Below, one piece after another: positions 45,378 to 56,501 of a stretch of 64,000 nucleotides of DNA (positions within the stretch are counted from its first letter, which is position 1; each line of letters starts with the position of its first letter). The translations under genes and the position numbers were made by a program. Source of the DNA: Lepidurus packardi. Taxonomy: Eukaryota; Arthropoda; Branchiopoda; Notostraca; Triopsidae. The stretch lies in NCBI GenBank assembly GCA_023053545.1, contig JAKZAN010000004.1:7564001-7628000 (forward strand). Reading direction: 5' to 3'. The notes beneath the pieces are model-generated. The model was not told the DNA's origin and did no database searches. It was given only the letters and a program-made list of their open reading frames with translations.

Positions 45378-46895
45378 ATGGGTGAGTTACCCATAACTGC
45401 CGCCGTGCCTCCGCGGCTAGCTATATTAGGTGGTGCAAGTGTGGGTAAGACAGGTAAATTCCCCTTTTTATTTAAATATAAAAAAAAAAAACTTGTATTA
45501 ATGCTGACGATTTTCCTTATGTTAGCATTGGCTGTTCGATACTTAACGAGGCGATATATCGGAGAGTACAGTTCTGAACAAGGTACAAATCTTCGTTTTC
45601 TGCTTTGGATCTCTAAGACCTTTCTGACGAGTGAAGAACGGTGGTTTTATGTTTTACGGCGACGGCTTATAAGATGTTATCTCTTTTTCTAGCTAACTCA
45701 ATAAAGCGAGGAGAAAATAGAAAATCTGAATAGTTAGTAGAGCAAGAGTAGGAAAGAATCGTTTGGATTGGCGTGTCATTAACCCGTAACCTCTTTTATG
45801 GTACGCAGTTTCCTCTCCCTAGCGGTATTCGTTATATCGAATTCTTAACTCGGCATTTTATCGCACATCCTAATAACCCAACTCATAAAGTTTTCATATT
45901 ATTCTCACTTGAAAAAAAATGCAATCTTGCACTTACCTTGTAATTAAAAAACATTCTTCCTTTCTGTAGCAAATAGAGGAAAGTAGTTTTAGGTATGTGA
46001 TTGGTTTCGAAGTGCTGGTTGTCAAAACACTGTTTATGGCTTTACTTCTAAACGTAGATTGTTACTACCGGCAAAGCACAGACGTGGATGGCGCCAAGAT
46101 CGATGTAGATATTCTGGACTCGTCGCGATGCTCGGTAATTACTTTCTTTTTTAGATAAAAAATGGTAGCTCGAAAGTATATCGGATGCTTTTATAACTGT
46201 TTCTTGCCACCCTTAGCTTCTATAAAAAACAAAACAATAATAATAACGCTTATGAATTGCATTTCTAGAATTCCTGTCTGCAGGAACACGTGACTTGGGC
46301 CGATGCCTGCATTATTGTGTACAGTATCATAGACTGGGAGAGTTTCTTGGAAGCTCGGCGACAATTAGCACAAGTTGTACAATTACAAGAAGCAGGATTC
46401 CGGATGCCCGTCTTGATCTTGGGAAATCAGCGCGATTTGGAGCATTTAAGGTAAAAATAAACTCTGATTTCGTTCCGGATCACGCTGACGTTTTTGTTTG
46501 TTTTTTCCCCACCTCAATTCCCCGACTATATCCTTATTCTCAATGAATACAACAAAAGGCAAGTTCCGGCGGAAGATGGTCAGGAGTTGTCGCTCAGATG
46601 GGGTTGCCAATTTATGGAAGTTTCCGCTGCGGCTGGATGGGCCGGAGTTTTGCTCGCTTTTCAAACCATGCTACGTCTGTCTCGTAGCAACCACGTGATG
46701 CGCTCGGTGCAGCCTTTGACATTTAATTCCAGCGTCTCCTTGCCTAATTACAAGCCCAGCAGTGGCAGCAGCAGCAAAGTCAGCTCGACCTTACTCAAAC
46801 GCCGTTTATCCGTGACGTCAGCGTTGTCCCAGTTCTTCAACAAAGCTTCCAGTCACTCCAAACGCAACAACAAAAGACCTTCATTAAGCATCTAG
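45378..46895 (+). CDS. divergent Ras-like small GTPase (RERG/RASL type)
   Basis: Five exons: 45378-45453, 45526-45582, 46058-46134, 46269-46450 and 46559-46895; 729 nt, 242 aa. The P-loop is normal (AILGGASVGKTALAVRYLTRR). The switch II region reads VDILDSSRCS: the Asp is kept but the DxxG glycine and Gln are missing, so GTP hydrolysis should be impaired. The G4 motif is NQRD instead of NKxD, and G5 is EVSAA. A long basic Ser-rich tail (LLKRRLSVTSALSQFF ... KRPSLSI) replaces a CAAX prenylation box. The layout recalls RERG and RASL11/12 proteins or RGK-type GTPases, which also lack a classical switch II. Role unknown; signalling at membranes through the basic tail is plausible. Confidence 0.75.
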
Positions 46896-47674
46896 GAAAC
46901 ATGCAGGGCAGAGAGGTTTGGCCAAAAAGGGAATCAATCTTTGTGCTATAGTTCTTTTCTCCAGGTTTTTTGTCTAGCTTATTTACCATAGAATGTAGCG
47001 CCTAGTTCGTATTTGCTTTGGCAAGAAGCATGTCTAGTGAGCGTTAAAATGCTCTAATAATTGTGCAAAAAAATGCTAGAGTAATACTAGACGTTGCGAA
47101 TAAGAAAACCATGTAATGAGCAAACCAGCTGTTGGCGTCGTGGTGGGAAAAATACGAAAAAAAATCCACTGGCTTTTCCTGGGAGACGTAAGCATCTCCA
47201 GAAAAGCTAGCGTTTTCTTTTTGTTCTTTTTTTTTTAAAGATGGGTTTCCTCATTGTCGCTTTCCTTATCAGCAGCCAAAAGGCGTGAAGACTCCCGTCA
47301 CGACACAAGATAGGACTTTAATTATATGAAGTGGTTTTTATTAGAATTCGCACCATTAAAGCACATTCCGCGACCCTCGTTTTCACTTGTACAAACAAAA
47401 AATTCGACGGCTATATATATAGAAGACCCCCTGGATTCTCATTATGTACAAAATTTGTGTTTATGACTTTGGTACCAAAAAAAAAAAAAATTAAAATGTA
47501 ATCCGCAAGGAAAACTATTAAATAAAGCTGCAATGGTTATTAAGGAGTAAGAATAGCACAAATAAATGGGCGATGAGATCGAATAGGGTGGGAAGCAACC
47601 GAATTGGGGCCAGTCAGATAACAAATTTAACTTTTAAATAACCTTTTTTTTTTAAATGCAGACCATTCCTTTTT
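46896..47674. other. convergent 3' region
   Basis: Facing 3' ends of the Ras-like gene (+) and the CRIB-motif gene (-). Several A and T runs, no coding sequence. Confidence 0.4.
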
Positions 47675-48988
47675 TTACATTTGGCTAGAATATAACCGTT
47701 GGGGCTGTTTAGGACCTGGAACTAAAGCTTGTAAGGAGAAGAAAGATCCCCAATCCTGCGTGTCCACGCTGGTCACATGCTGGAAGCAACACGGTTGTGA
47801 AATATCAGATTTTTGGGGCAGTTTCTTCTTTTTAGCCTTGTCCCCGCTCGCTTTGTTGCTAGCCTTTGTCGTTTTGCTATTGGACTTCTTCTGGAACAGC
47901 TTGCGACCTTTGTTCTTGGGTGCGGACAGACTAATATTGGCCGGGTCGGACGTTAGTTGCTCTACAAAGTTCAACAACTGTTGGGCGGCGCGGAAGTCGT
48001 CGAAGCTGAAACCAGCCATTTGGCGGTGATCCGTCGATAGCCTCATGGTGTGGAAAGCGCCGTCTTGAGCTTCATAGTTGGATAAGTTATCGATGACATC
48101 TTTCCACAGGGTAAAACCTGTACCACGTTCAGCCAAAATGAAAGTAATCCGACGTCGGTCACGCGACTTGGTATCGCCCAAGTCAAGCAAAACCACTGGA
48201 ATGCCTGTATACTTCAGGTCCCAAGAAGGGATGGCAACAGGTGTTGTTTGCTGATGTTGTTGCTGTAAGAGATTGCTACATGATTTCGATAATTGCACTT
48301 TGGTTGATGTCGTACTGAAGTAGAGATTTGCTAAGGATTTGCAGACGAAGACTTGCGTTTTGTTACCTCTAAAGAACATTTCCACTCGGAGAAGTTCCAA
48401 GTCAGTTACCGCGTTCGAGTGATTCGAGTTGCGGCTGTTGTAATCATTCCTGGATTGCGCCTGTTGGTTTTGGACCTCTGGGGAGCTTACAATAACGCCT
48501 TCGTCTTCTTCGTCTGGGTCGCGCATGAGCATTTTTTGCATATGGTCGTTGAGATTCTTGAAGGAATCGTATCGTTCGGTGATTTGACGAACTGCCTGCT
48601 GCTCCAGAGGTAGCTTACTAAGTTCCATGGCAGAGGAATAAATTGGCTCGTTGGGAGGGTTATGGTGCTTGAATTTGCCATATCGTGCCGATGAAGCAGG
48701 AGAGCTGGCTCCGGAGCGGGATGAAGAGCGCGATCCATTGGAAGTGGAAGAACCAGGTTCGTAACCAGATTCTACTTCCAAGTGGTCTGATGGGCGTTGT
48801 TGTTTTGGATTAGTGTACTCCGGAGTGATATCATCTTCGCAAGGTTGGTAGACAAACAAATGAGGCGTGGAGGAGTAGTGCGAATAGTTACGGTTTTGGG
48901 AAGAAGTTGGTACACCACTTTTGGACCACATCTTGATCTTTAAACTTAGAACTCGTACAAGGTTCACCGTTGCTCTGAGCCAATGCAC
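47675..48988 (-). CDS. unrecognised Ser-rich protein with a CRIB-like motif
   Basis: Single long open frame, 437 aa from the first Met (48988); the Met at 48931 (MWSKSGVPTSSQ) may be the real start. Residues 20-120 are Ser/Pro/Gln-rich and look disordered. Next come helical charged sequence and an acidic DPDEEDEG. A globular region follows, about residues 195-345, reading LLRVEMFFRGNKTQVFVCK and later YTGIPVVLLDLGDTKSRDRR, FILAERGTGFTLWKDVI and HTMRLSTDHRQMAGFSFDD, the pattern of a PH/PTB-like beta fold. A Lys-rich linker (KKKSNSKTTKASNKASGDK region) precedes ISQPCCFQHVTSVD, close to the CRIB consensus ISxPxxFxHxxHVG. This suggests a Cdc42/Rac effector. I cannot name a family. Confidence 0.65.
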   Translation of the reverse strand: MHWLRATVNLVRVLSLKIKMWSKSGVPTSSQNRNYSHYSSTPHLFVYQPCEDDITPEYTNPKQQRPSDHLEVESGYEPGSSTSNGSRSSSRSGASSPASSARYGKFKHHNPPNEPIYSSAMELSKLPLEQQAVRQITERYDSFKNLNDHMQKMLMRDPDEEDEGVIVSSPEVQNQQAQSRNDYNSRNSNHSNAVTDLELLRVEMFFRGNKTQVFVCKSLANLYFSTTSTKVQLSKSCSNLLQQQHQQTTPVAIPSWDLKYTGIPVVLLDLGDTKSRDRRRITFILAERGTGFTLWKDVIDNLSNYEAQDGAFHTMRLSTDHRQMAGFSFDDFRAAQQLLNFVEQLTSDPANISLSAPKNKGRKLFQKKSNSKTTKASNKASGDKAKKKKLPQKSDISQPCCFQHVTSVDTQDWGSFFSLQALVPGPKQPQRLYSSQM

Positions 48989-51900
48989 TGATCCAAGGTT
49001 AACCAGTACCTTTTCGTCCCTACTCTTTTTATCTTCTGTTTTTTTGCGGGTTCTTGTTTTTTAAAGGTTTTGGGTAACAAGGCTTGATGCTTTATGTTTC
49101 TCTTGGAAAGACTTCTTAAGGCACGTTACCAGTTTTTCGCACCAAAGCATTACCTTACAAGGTCTGAGCAAAAATTCCAAAGAAACAGGAACTCACTTTT
49201 GAAATTTTAGCTTCGTTGTAGTTGATCTGGGGTTCGTAGATGGTTCACATTCAATATTCAACTTCGCTTGCTTGTCCCTCAAAAATCTCACTGACTTTAG
49301 AGCTGCAAGTTACACAGAATACTGACGTCACCTTGGTACATTGCAGTGGGTGGCAAATGCAGTACTGGATGTGAAGTTCGAATCGTGTCGGTATTCAAAA
49401 AAGTCCAGTGGGATAAGATGTTCTTGGAAAGGGTACCTTTCGCCTTTTTTGTACACAACAAATTTTTAATGCCACATCCGGGTATCCATTCTCCTTAGTC
49501 TCCTCGCCTACAAAACAAACAAAAAAAAGATTTTGAATATTCTCGCCAATATTGCGCTAACAAATAAGAAAAATAAGCCGGATTGCGTTTGCTATTTGGG
49601 ACAGGAAAAACCCACAGTTTTGTTTTGGGTCAGTTAGGTCCGTCACACAAACGATATGGGAAATGACACGTATATGGAGTTATCGTGCGTGTTTTTCTAG
49701 GGAATTCTAACCTGTGGTCTATTACGGGGAGATTCCTGGTCGACACAAAGATTATTTCTTTGCTCACAAGTTTAACTGAAACATGACGGCTATGTATTGC
49801 ATGTTCTAGATATGTCGCCAACTTCGGTTTATTTTATACAATTATAATTTAAAAATGAACATCCCTCTAGTCGTTGTTGGTTAGGTTATCATAGGGGCGA
49901 ATAATGACTCCCAAGCTCTAAACAATTCTCACAAGGTCTAAATTGTTATTAAACCTAGCTCCACTTTTAGCTGTCCAGAGGAGCCAGAGGTCATGCCAAG
50001 AGTGTTCGATGGGTATATGTAAAGAGCAGCGATGATGGAGAAAGCGCATTCCACCGGCACAAGCTCGTTGTTGCTGTGTCTAAAGATGGGCTAACAGTGA
50101 TGCCCAACTGGGAGAAAGTCGCCCAGGCAGCAAGCCCAGGACAAACCAGATCTTATTGAAAAGGCTAGACACGCTAAACCCTTGTTTGTGAGTCATCGCA
50201 AATATCAGAGTCCAACCAGACAAAAACGAAAGAGAGGGTTCTAATGAAAGGTAACGTATGCTACTATGGTAACAGAAAGATATTAAAATTAGGCATGGGT
50301 GGAACGGCTCTTCATTACGTAATGAACGAGGCTGACGCCACCACACAATACAAAAAGTTCCTCTGTTATTGTCTCTTGTCTGGGTTCGCACCATAGATCC
50401 ACATAGAAACTCAATTCATGTGCATAGGGGCGACATACGATATGATGCCTTACTAAATTAGAGGGGAAAAAAGTAGCAGGAATCTAGGCTACTAGGGAAA
50501 TTGTGGTGGATTTTTTAGAGGACATTCTCTTAAGTTCCACACATGGTAACGTAATGAGAACCTTGGAAGATGTCCTTTTTTACCGGAAATGCAAATCGAG
50601 CGAGCACTTCCGTCTTTTTATTACCAACTGCATACTTTAAAGACCTAGACGACCTGTACCGTCATACTGATCCGTATAATCTTGATGAAAAACTAGTAAG
50701 GTAGTCCTATCCTATAAAACATTTCAGAAAAATACGTTAACCACAAGCTATTCAAACCGCTTCTGAACAAACGTTTCTGGTTTTTACCTGAAAAGTTGGG
50801 ATCGGAATTTCAAACTTATTTTTATTCCAGGTTCACTCAAATAAAAACAGGTTCACTAACCAGCGATAAGATTGACTCGCAGTATTGCCCAGGAGTCACT
50901 GAAATTGTTCTGTGTAGTAGTACGTGTAGTGCACTTGGAAGGGAGTGATGCAGTACAGTATTTGCAATCCGTAATAGATTACAGAGAAGTAGAAACTTGG
51001 TCCAGCTGACGCTCACGAGCGAAGCACACTACGCACTGTATTGTATACTCGCAGCGGCAAAACTCGTTTTGCTGTGGGGATTTTTGATCGAAACATCCTG
51101 CCCTTCGCTGGTCTGCCCTGGGCCAAACCTTCGCCTGGGTCTCTGGTGCTGTGCTTTGCAGTGCAGTGGTTTCGGTTGGGTTAGAGCTGAGGGAATCTCT
51201 CATTTCCTATCCCTTTTTAGCTTGACGTCATTTCCTTTAATTCCCATGTAACTTGTAACATTTACTTTGCTCTAATTTCTTCTAAAAATGTCCACCTTCT
51301 GCTTACTGCTAATGGGACGGTTTTCTATCCTTTTGAGATCCAAATTTACGTCGCAGAGTGATTGGGCGAAAATTTATTGCCGAGTCAAGCGTCAAACAAG
51401 AGTCGCAAGGGTTCATCAGTTTTGGCGTGTCAGAATGCTAAAGTCATGGATGTAAAATAGTAGGTTTTGACTCACCCAGGACCAAATAACTGCGCAGCGC
51501 TTCACGTTCCGAGTGAATCAGCTTTACTGTAGTCTGGTGTAAACTATCTGAGTGGTCTTCGATAACAGAACCCCTTATCCTCATTTATTTAAACAGACAA
51601 TGGAAGACAAACAGCTTGTGGAACAGCTCAACACGCTAACGTGGGGTTTTTGCTGCTGGAGTAAATACAATCAATCACTTTTAAGATGATGGAATTCAAG
51701 CGAGGCGAGGGAAGATATCATGTTTTGGTACACGGGAAGCTGGTATGATGGATCCTTGACGCCTCTTGTAGGAACGATTTAATGATTGTCACGTGTTTCC
51801 CGTCATGATTCCATTGTATAGGCCACAAACTTTCACGCCGCACTACTTCACATGCTTTCAAGTCGCTAAAAGACTTTAACTACGGGAACACGTTACCTCT

Positions 51901-52500
51901 TAGCAAAGTGAAAGTAGGCGGTTTCATCCATTGTTGCAGTAGTATTTATTGAGACAACCAAACCAAGAGAAAAACATGCGGTGTGGTTAGAACATACAAT
52001 ATACATCCCAAGGTGAAACAATTTGTCAGCGTATGTGACACTGACCCTTGACCTCCGAAAACAAGTTTGGTGAGATGGTGGAGGTCAATTGTGCGAAGAA
52101 GGGAATAGCGAAAGGGTTTGCTGACCTTCGAACTATACGGCAGACAAATGCCAATTAAAATTTCCATAGATTCAAGGAGACTCGTTTTCATTCTGCATGG
52201 GAAAAAGAGATTTGCACGAAAAACCGGCTTAGAAGGGAAAGGTCATAAGGTTAGTTTAAAGATTTTTAAGTTTTAGTTCCCCTGAAAAATAAATTGTCGA
52301 CATCTACTTAACATTGTGAGTACGGTAATACTTATTTAACTTGAGACAAGGATTGACTCGACTTTAACCTTTGAGGACGAAGAGAAAACTTGTTGTGTAG
52401 GTTATGTGTTTGTAAGTAAATATTGTTGTTATGATTCTTTGAACGCAAACAACATCGGAAACTGAAACTACGCATGTATTACCACACCTTAGTAGAAAGC
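48989..52500. other. 3.5-kb stretch without a supported gene
   Basis: Only short open frames on either strand, none with domains or convincing splice chains. It probably holds upstream regulatory sequence of the CRIB-motif gene and of the secreted peptide gene. Confidence 0.4.
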
Positions 52501-52510
52501 CTGGGCATAT

Positions 52511-53041
52511 ATGCAAATGAACCTCACCCTGACCATGGGGCTTCTTCTTCTTTTTCCCTTTATCAGTTCGCTGCCTTTGTTTGGGACATGTTGCCGGTAA
52601 GGAATTTTTTAAACTTTTTTTTTTATTACAGGAAACCCCATCCCCACCATAGCCTTCGGCGTCTTGAATGCAGATCTAAAAGGTAGAAGCCTTATTTTTT
52701 TGATTTCATTAATCTATCCTTTTTCTGTTATTGCGAGATCCGTAGCTATTGTGTGGGTGATGATCTCTGAGAAACGAAGGACAAGACACGCAGCGATGCA
52801 AATGCAGGTGTTTCAATCCTTGAGTTGTGTTGTTTACGACTAGTACTCCCTAATTACAACCTAGAAACCAAGTGCCTTTCCGGTTCTTTACGAGATATGT
52901 AAGCAAGAGATGATGTCAGAACCCAATGAGTTTTTGCCCGTTGGAGACATTACAACCTGCAATGAACGTATTTTGGAGTGTGGAACCAAATTTCAATACG
53001 ATAGGACCCACCAGAGTAATATAAAGAGAAAATCAAAGTAG
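52511..53041 (+). CDS. small predicted secreted protein, 127 aa
   Basis: Four exons built from GT-AG signals with matching phases: 52511-52596, 52632-52682, 52738-52807 and 52865-53041; 384 nt in total. The N terminus (MQMNLTLTMGLLLLFPFISS) is a good signal peptide, with a second Met at 52517. It is followed by a Cys pair, a His/Arg-rich stretch (RKPHPHHSLRRLECRSKR) with a dibasic KR, and a C-terminal region with CKQEMMS and TTCNERILEC. An AATAAA lies at 53,130, about 90 bp past the stop. Six Cys and a dibasic site suggest a peptide hormone or small secreted factor. I recognise no family. Introns are very short (35-57 bp), which keeps confidence moderate. Confidence 0.45.
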
Positions 53042-53763
53042 GAACTTGTAAAAAGGTTACAGAGACCCGTCATCTCCTCAAAAGTTTAAAACCAAAAAAG
53101 GAAAAGGTTGCCGAGAGAAGAGGTGGAAAAATAAAAACGAAATCTGGGGCAGTAGGTCGTTGGCCGATAGCTCTTGACTTGAAATTTCGCTGAAGATGCT
53201 CTTGTTTAACTTCTTGCTCTTCCCATTTAGCACTCCCGTGCACTTTTAAAATTTCGCAATTTGAGACCCCTATGTCTAGCTGGTAAAGTTATGCATAGCT
53301 TGCGCAACGGAAAACAAATTCGAGCCAAGGCTTTGGCAAGCTCTTATGACGTGACGAATGAAAGACCCAAAAGTTTCTCACGCGGAGATTTGCTTCACTT
53401 TCGTGATTCACTTTTGGCCTCTAACCTGTAATTCGTCGAGCTGTTTTTTGGTGTGTTATTATTTTCGAATCCTGTGCATGCTTACAAAACTTTCAGTGTA
53501 CAAATAAGAACTGATTAGCTGTATTTCGTACAATCATAACATAATTGAAGCGAGAAAAAACACCACATTCGTGACTGTTACGCGCTTTTGTATTTCCGTT
53601 AGATTCTGTTTTATCGCCATATTTTATTAATAGGCGAGCTTGGGCGCCCCCAGTAAACCAAACTGAAACTAAGAAACGTCAGCGGAAGAATCAAATCAAA
53701 ACAAACTTTTGAGCGTCAGCTCGAATTTAAGCTTTAATATATTTCTGAAAGCGTGTTTCGATC
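53042..53763. other. intergenic stretch before PIBF1
   Basis: Contains the AATAAA of the preceding gene at 53,130-53,135. No coding sequence seen. Confidence 0.4.
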
Positions 53764-56406
53764 ATGGAAGAGAATTCAAGTGTTGTAATTAACGACCATT
53801 CTGTTCGTACTGATTTGACGGTAACGTGTACTAGTTCAATTAGCGACAATAGTGTGGATGAGAATTCCAGCTCCATGGCTTTGTTGAGTTTAAGTGCCAT
53901 ATCACCAGGAAAACGGCTCACCTGTCTGGGAAACCAGGTGAAATTGTTGGAGATTAACTTATCTAGAAAATGCGTCCTACTCAAAGTTCTGGGCGACAAG
54001 CTAAAAGCTTCGGAAATCAAATATGCGCAAGAGTTATACGCCGTAAGAGCAGAGAAAGACGCTTTGGAACTGAAACATAAGACAGACCTGGAGACCGAGC
54101 GCCAATATTTACATAAATTTCAAGAGCAAATTACGCTAGAGATGGCGACTATCTTGAATAAACAAAAGGCTTTAGAAGCTGCAAATCAGAGGTGAGTTGA
54201 GTCTGCTTTGTCTTCCATTTCTAATGCCAACAACATTATTTTAATGTGTTAAACAATCCTCAAGGACAAGGACAGCTTTTTCTTGAAGTTTGCAGCTTCA
54301 AAACCTCCATTTTGTTAGTGTCATGCAAGCCTATTAGACCATAAGTTAAAACACCCTAGCCAACAGCCGTGATCGTCTAGTGGTTAGGACCCTGCGTTGT
54401 GGCCGCAGTAACCCAGGTTCGAATCCTGGTCACGGCACTCTTTTTTCCTCATGAAATAACGCTCAATTTGATCTTGTGTTACTTTTATAGACTACAAATG
54501 GAAGAAAGGAGAAAGAAGGAATATTTAGATCAACTCCTTTTGCAAGAAAACGAATTAAGCGATTTTTGCAAGAAAGATCAAGGCGAACTAGCGTTGCCTG
54601 AATACGCGGCCGCGAAACTATGGGAAGCGAGGGAGTTAGCCGAGGATACGAGACGAGGCAATGCAGAACTGCAGTTCACCCTGGACCAAATTCGTGCAGA
54701 ACATTTGCGTTCACAAGCCGAAAACGTTGCCATGAAGGCAGCCCAAGAGAACAATCAGCGAGCTCTGGAAGAGAGCCTTGAAGAGTTGGCTGCTGCCAAA
54801 CTGAGTCTTTCGGGCAATTTATTCAGCTACGAGAACTTTGTTTCCTTACAAAAAGAACGCTGTGACTTGAAAACTGTCTTGCACGAGTGCCAGAGACAGT
54901 TGAAAAGGAGTCAAATGCAGGGTTTGGAAACTGTGGAGCTGCGAAGGTTAAATACGGAAGCTCAACGTAGTCAAGAAGCTATCATGAAAGAATTAACCGG
55001 CATAAAATTGGAATTCGATTATGTGAAAGTACAGAATCAAGAACTACACGAGAAAAATAAGAAACTAACGCGCGAATGCCAAGGTCTCAAGAAGAAATTT
55101 TCTGACGTTGCGTAAGTTGATCTGTAAATTCGTTTTTCAATAAGAATAACTTTTACTTGTTCATTATTCAAATGCATAATAATACCAATGAATTAAAATT
55201 GATTAATTAAGCTTAATTTTTCAATAAGTGAATTTTCTGGCTTAGGAATGAAGCTCAAACTAACTTCAGTGCAGAATTGGAACGTTTAAGGGAAACTACT
55301 CGATTGCAACTACACCAGTATTCTTCGGCGGATAAGGATGTAGTGCGTCAGTTGGAAAGAGCACGGGATAAAGCGCTTGAAGAGCGAGATAACTTGGAGA
55401 GAAAGTATTACTTCTTTTTTTCAATTATAAAATAACTATATTTTTTCTGTAGATGCGATGCTTACATACAAAAGTTATACACCGTCCAGAACGCTTTGAG
55501 GGTAAAAGAATTCGAGTTGGAAAAGAGCGAATTATTGCGACAAGAAACTAACAGGAAGGTTAATGCGTTAGAAACAGCGAAACTTGTATTGCGTCAAGAC
55601 TTAGAGGTATGGAAATTAAACTTTCTCTTGATTGAAGACTCTAGTTAGCGTTCTGTTACTTAGAAAGCGAAAATGGATTACCAAGAAGATAACGCTCGCT
55701 TAATTCAACAAAATAGGACGTTGATCAATACGATTCAAGATCTGCAATCTCGATTAGAAGAGCAAAAAACCATCGCTCAAGAACTAGAAGAAGCGTTCTT
55801 GCAAGTTACAGCTTTAGCAGGTACGTACTGTCGCCAAAACATGATTTTTGAAAACACCCTTTAAAACCTCAAAAAGTAAAAGTTCATGACGAGAGGTTTT
55901 TTTCCTTTCATTTAGAAGATAGCCACGTACTTAATGTATCGCCCATACTGCAACGCCAGTTCAAGCAAAGTCAAGAAGTTGGACGGCGAGTAATTGAATT
56001 GGAAAGCGTCAATCGGATCCTACACCAGACTTTGCAAACCGCTCAAGAGAAACTGAGTCAGTTGGAAGAAGACCTTCGTTCCAAAGACAAGTTACTTCAC
56101 GGCCTTTCCAACAGTGCTGTACCACAAACGATATCTTTAGTACACGAAAAAGACGCTCAGATTCGACAACTGCGGTCCTTGCTCGAAGCCAAAGACTGTC
56201 AATTGCTCGACTGTATGCGAGAGCTCGAAAACTTACGACAAGGCAACCAACGGTTAACGGAGGGTAATAACATTGTATATATACTTTACATTCTTCAGTA
56301 TTACTGACGCAAGGAGAAATTATTTTCAGATTTGGAGAAAGTACTCAAAAACCGGCAAGAGATTGAAAAGCTTAGACAACAACTGGGACAGTACGCGCAA
56401 CACTAA
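53764..56406 (+). CDS. PIBF1: PIBF1/CEP90, centriolar-satellite coiled-coil protein
   Basis: Scaffold of centriolar satellites and distal appendages, needed for ciliogenesis in animals. Seven exons: 53764-54191, 54491-55111, 55246-55404, 55453-55606, 55664-55820, 55916-56263 and 56330-56406; 1944 nt, 647 aa. Almost the whole protein is predicted coiled coil. Landmarks shared with vertebrate PIBF1: the LLEINLSRKCVLL region, ITLEMATILNKQKALEAAN, GELALPEYAAAKLWE (the family's conserved PEY block), FSAELERLRETTRLQLHQ and ILQRQFKQSQEVGRRVIELE. It is about 100 aa shorter than human PIBF1 (757 aa), mostly at the C terminus. A tRNA-His gene sits in intron 1. It faces TBCK tail to tail. Confidence 0.82.
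54366..54437 (+). tRNA. tRNA-His(GTG)
   Basis: GCCGTGA acceptor stem, box A region GATCGTCTAGTGGTTAGG, anticodon loop TTGTGGC (GTG), box B GGTTCGAATCC, closing TCACGGC and discriminator A. The G-1 of mature tRNA-His is added post-transcriptionally. A T-run terminator (TTTTTT) follows at about 54,441. It lies in intron 1 of PIBF1 on the same strand. Confidence 0.95.
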
Positions 56407-56501
56407 GACTTGCTGCTTGTTGTTCACGATTGAAGATTTTTTTGGATACCACTTTGCAACAAAAGTTTTACAAAGGCCACAACACGTAAGGTTCGTCTTT
56501 C

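Noticed and set aside
48353-48613. 86-codon plus-strand open frame
   Set aside because: Antisense to the CRIB-motif gene, with no support of its own.
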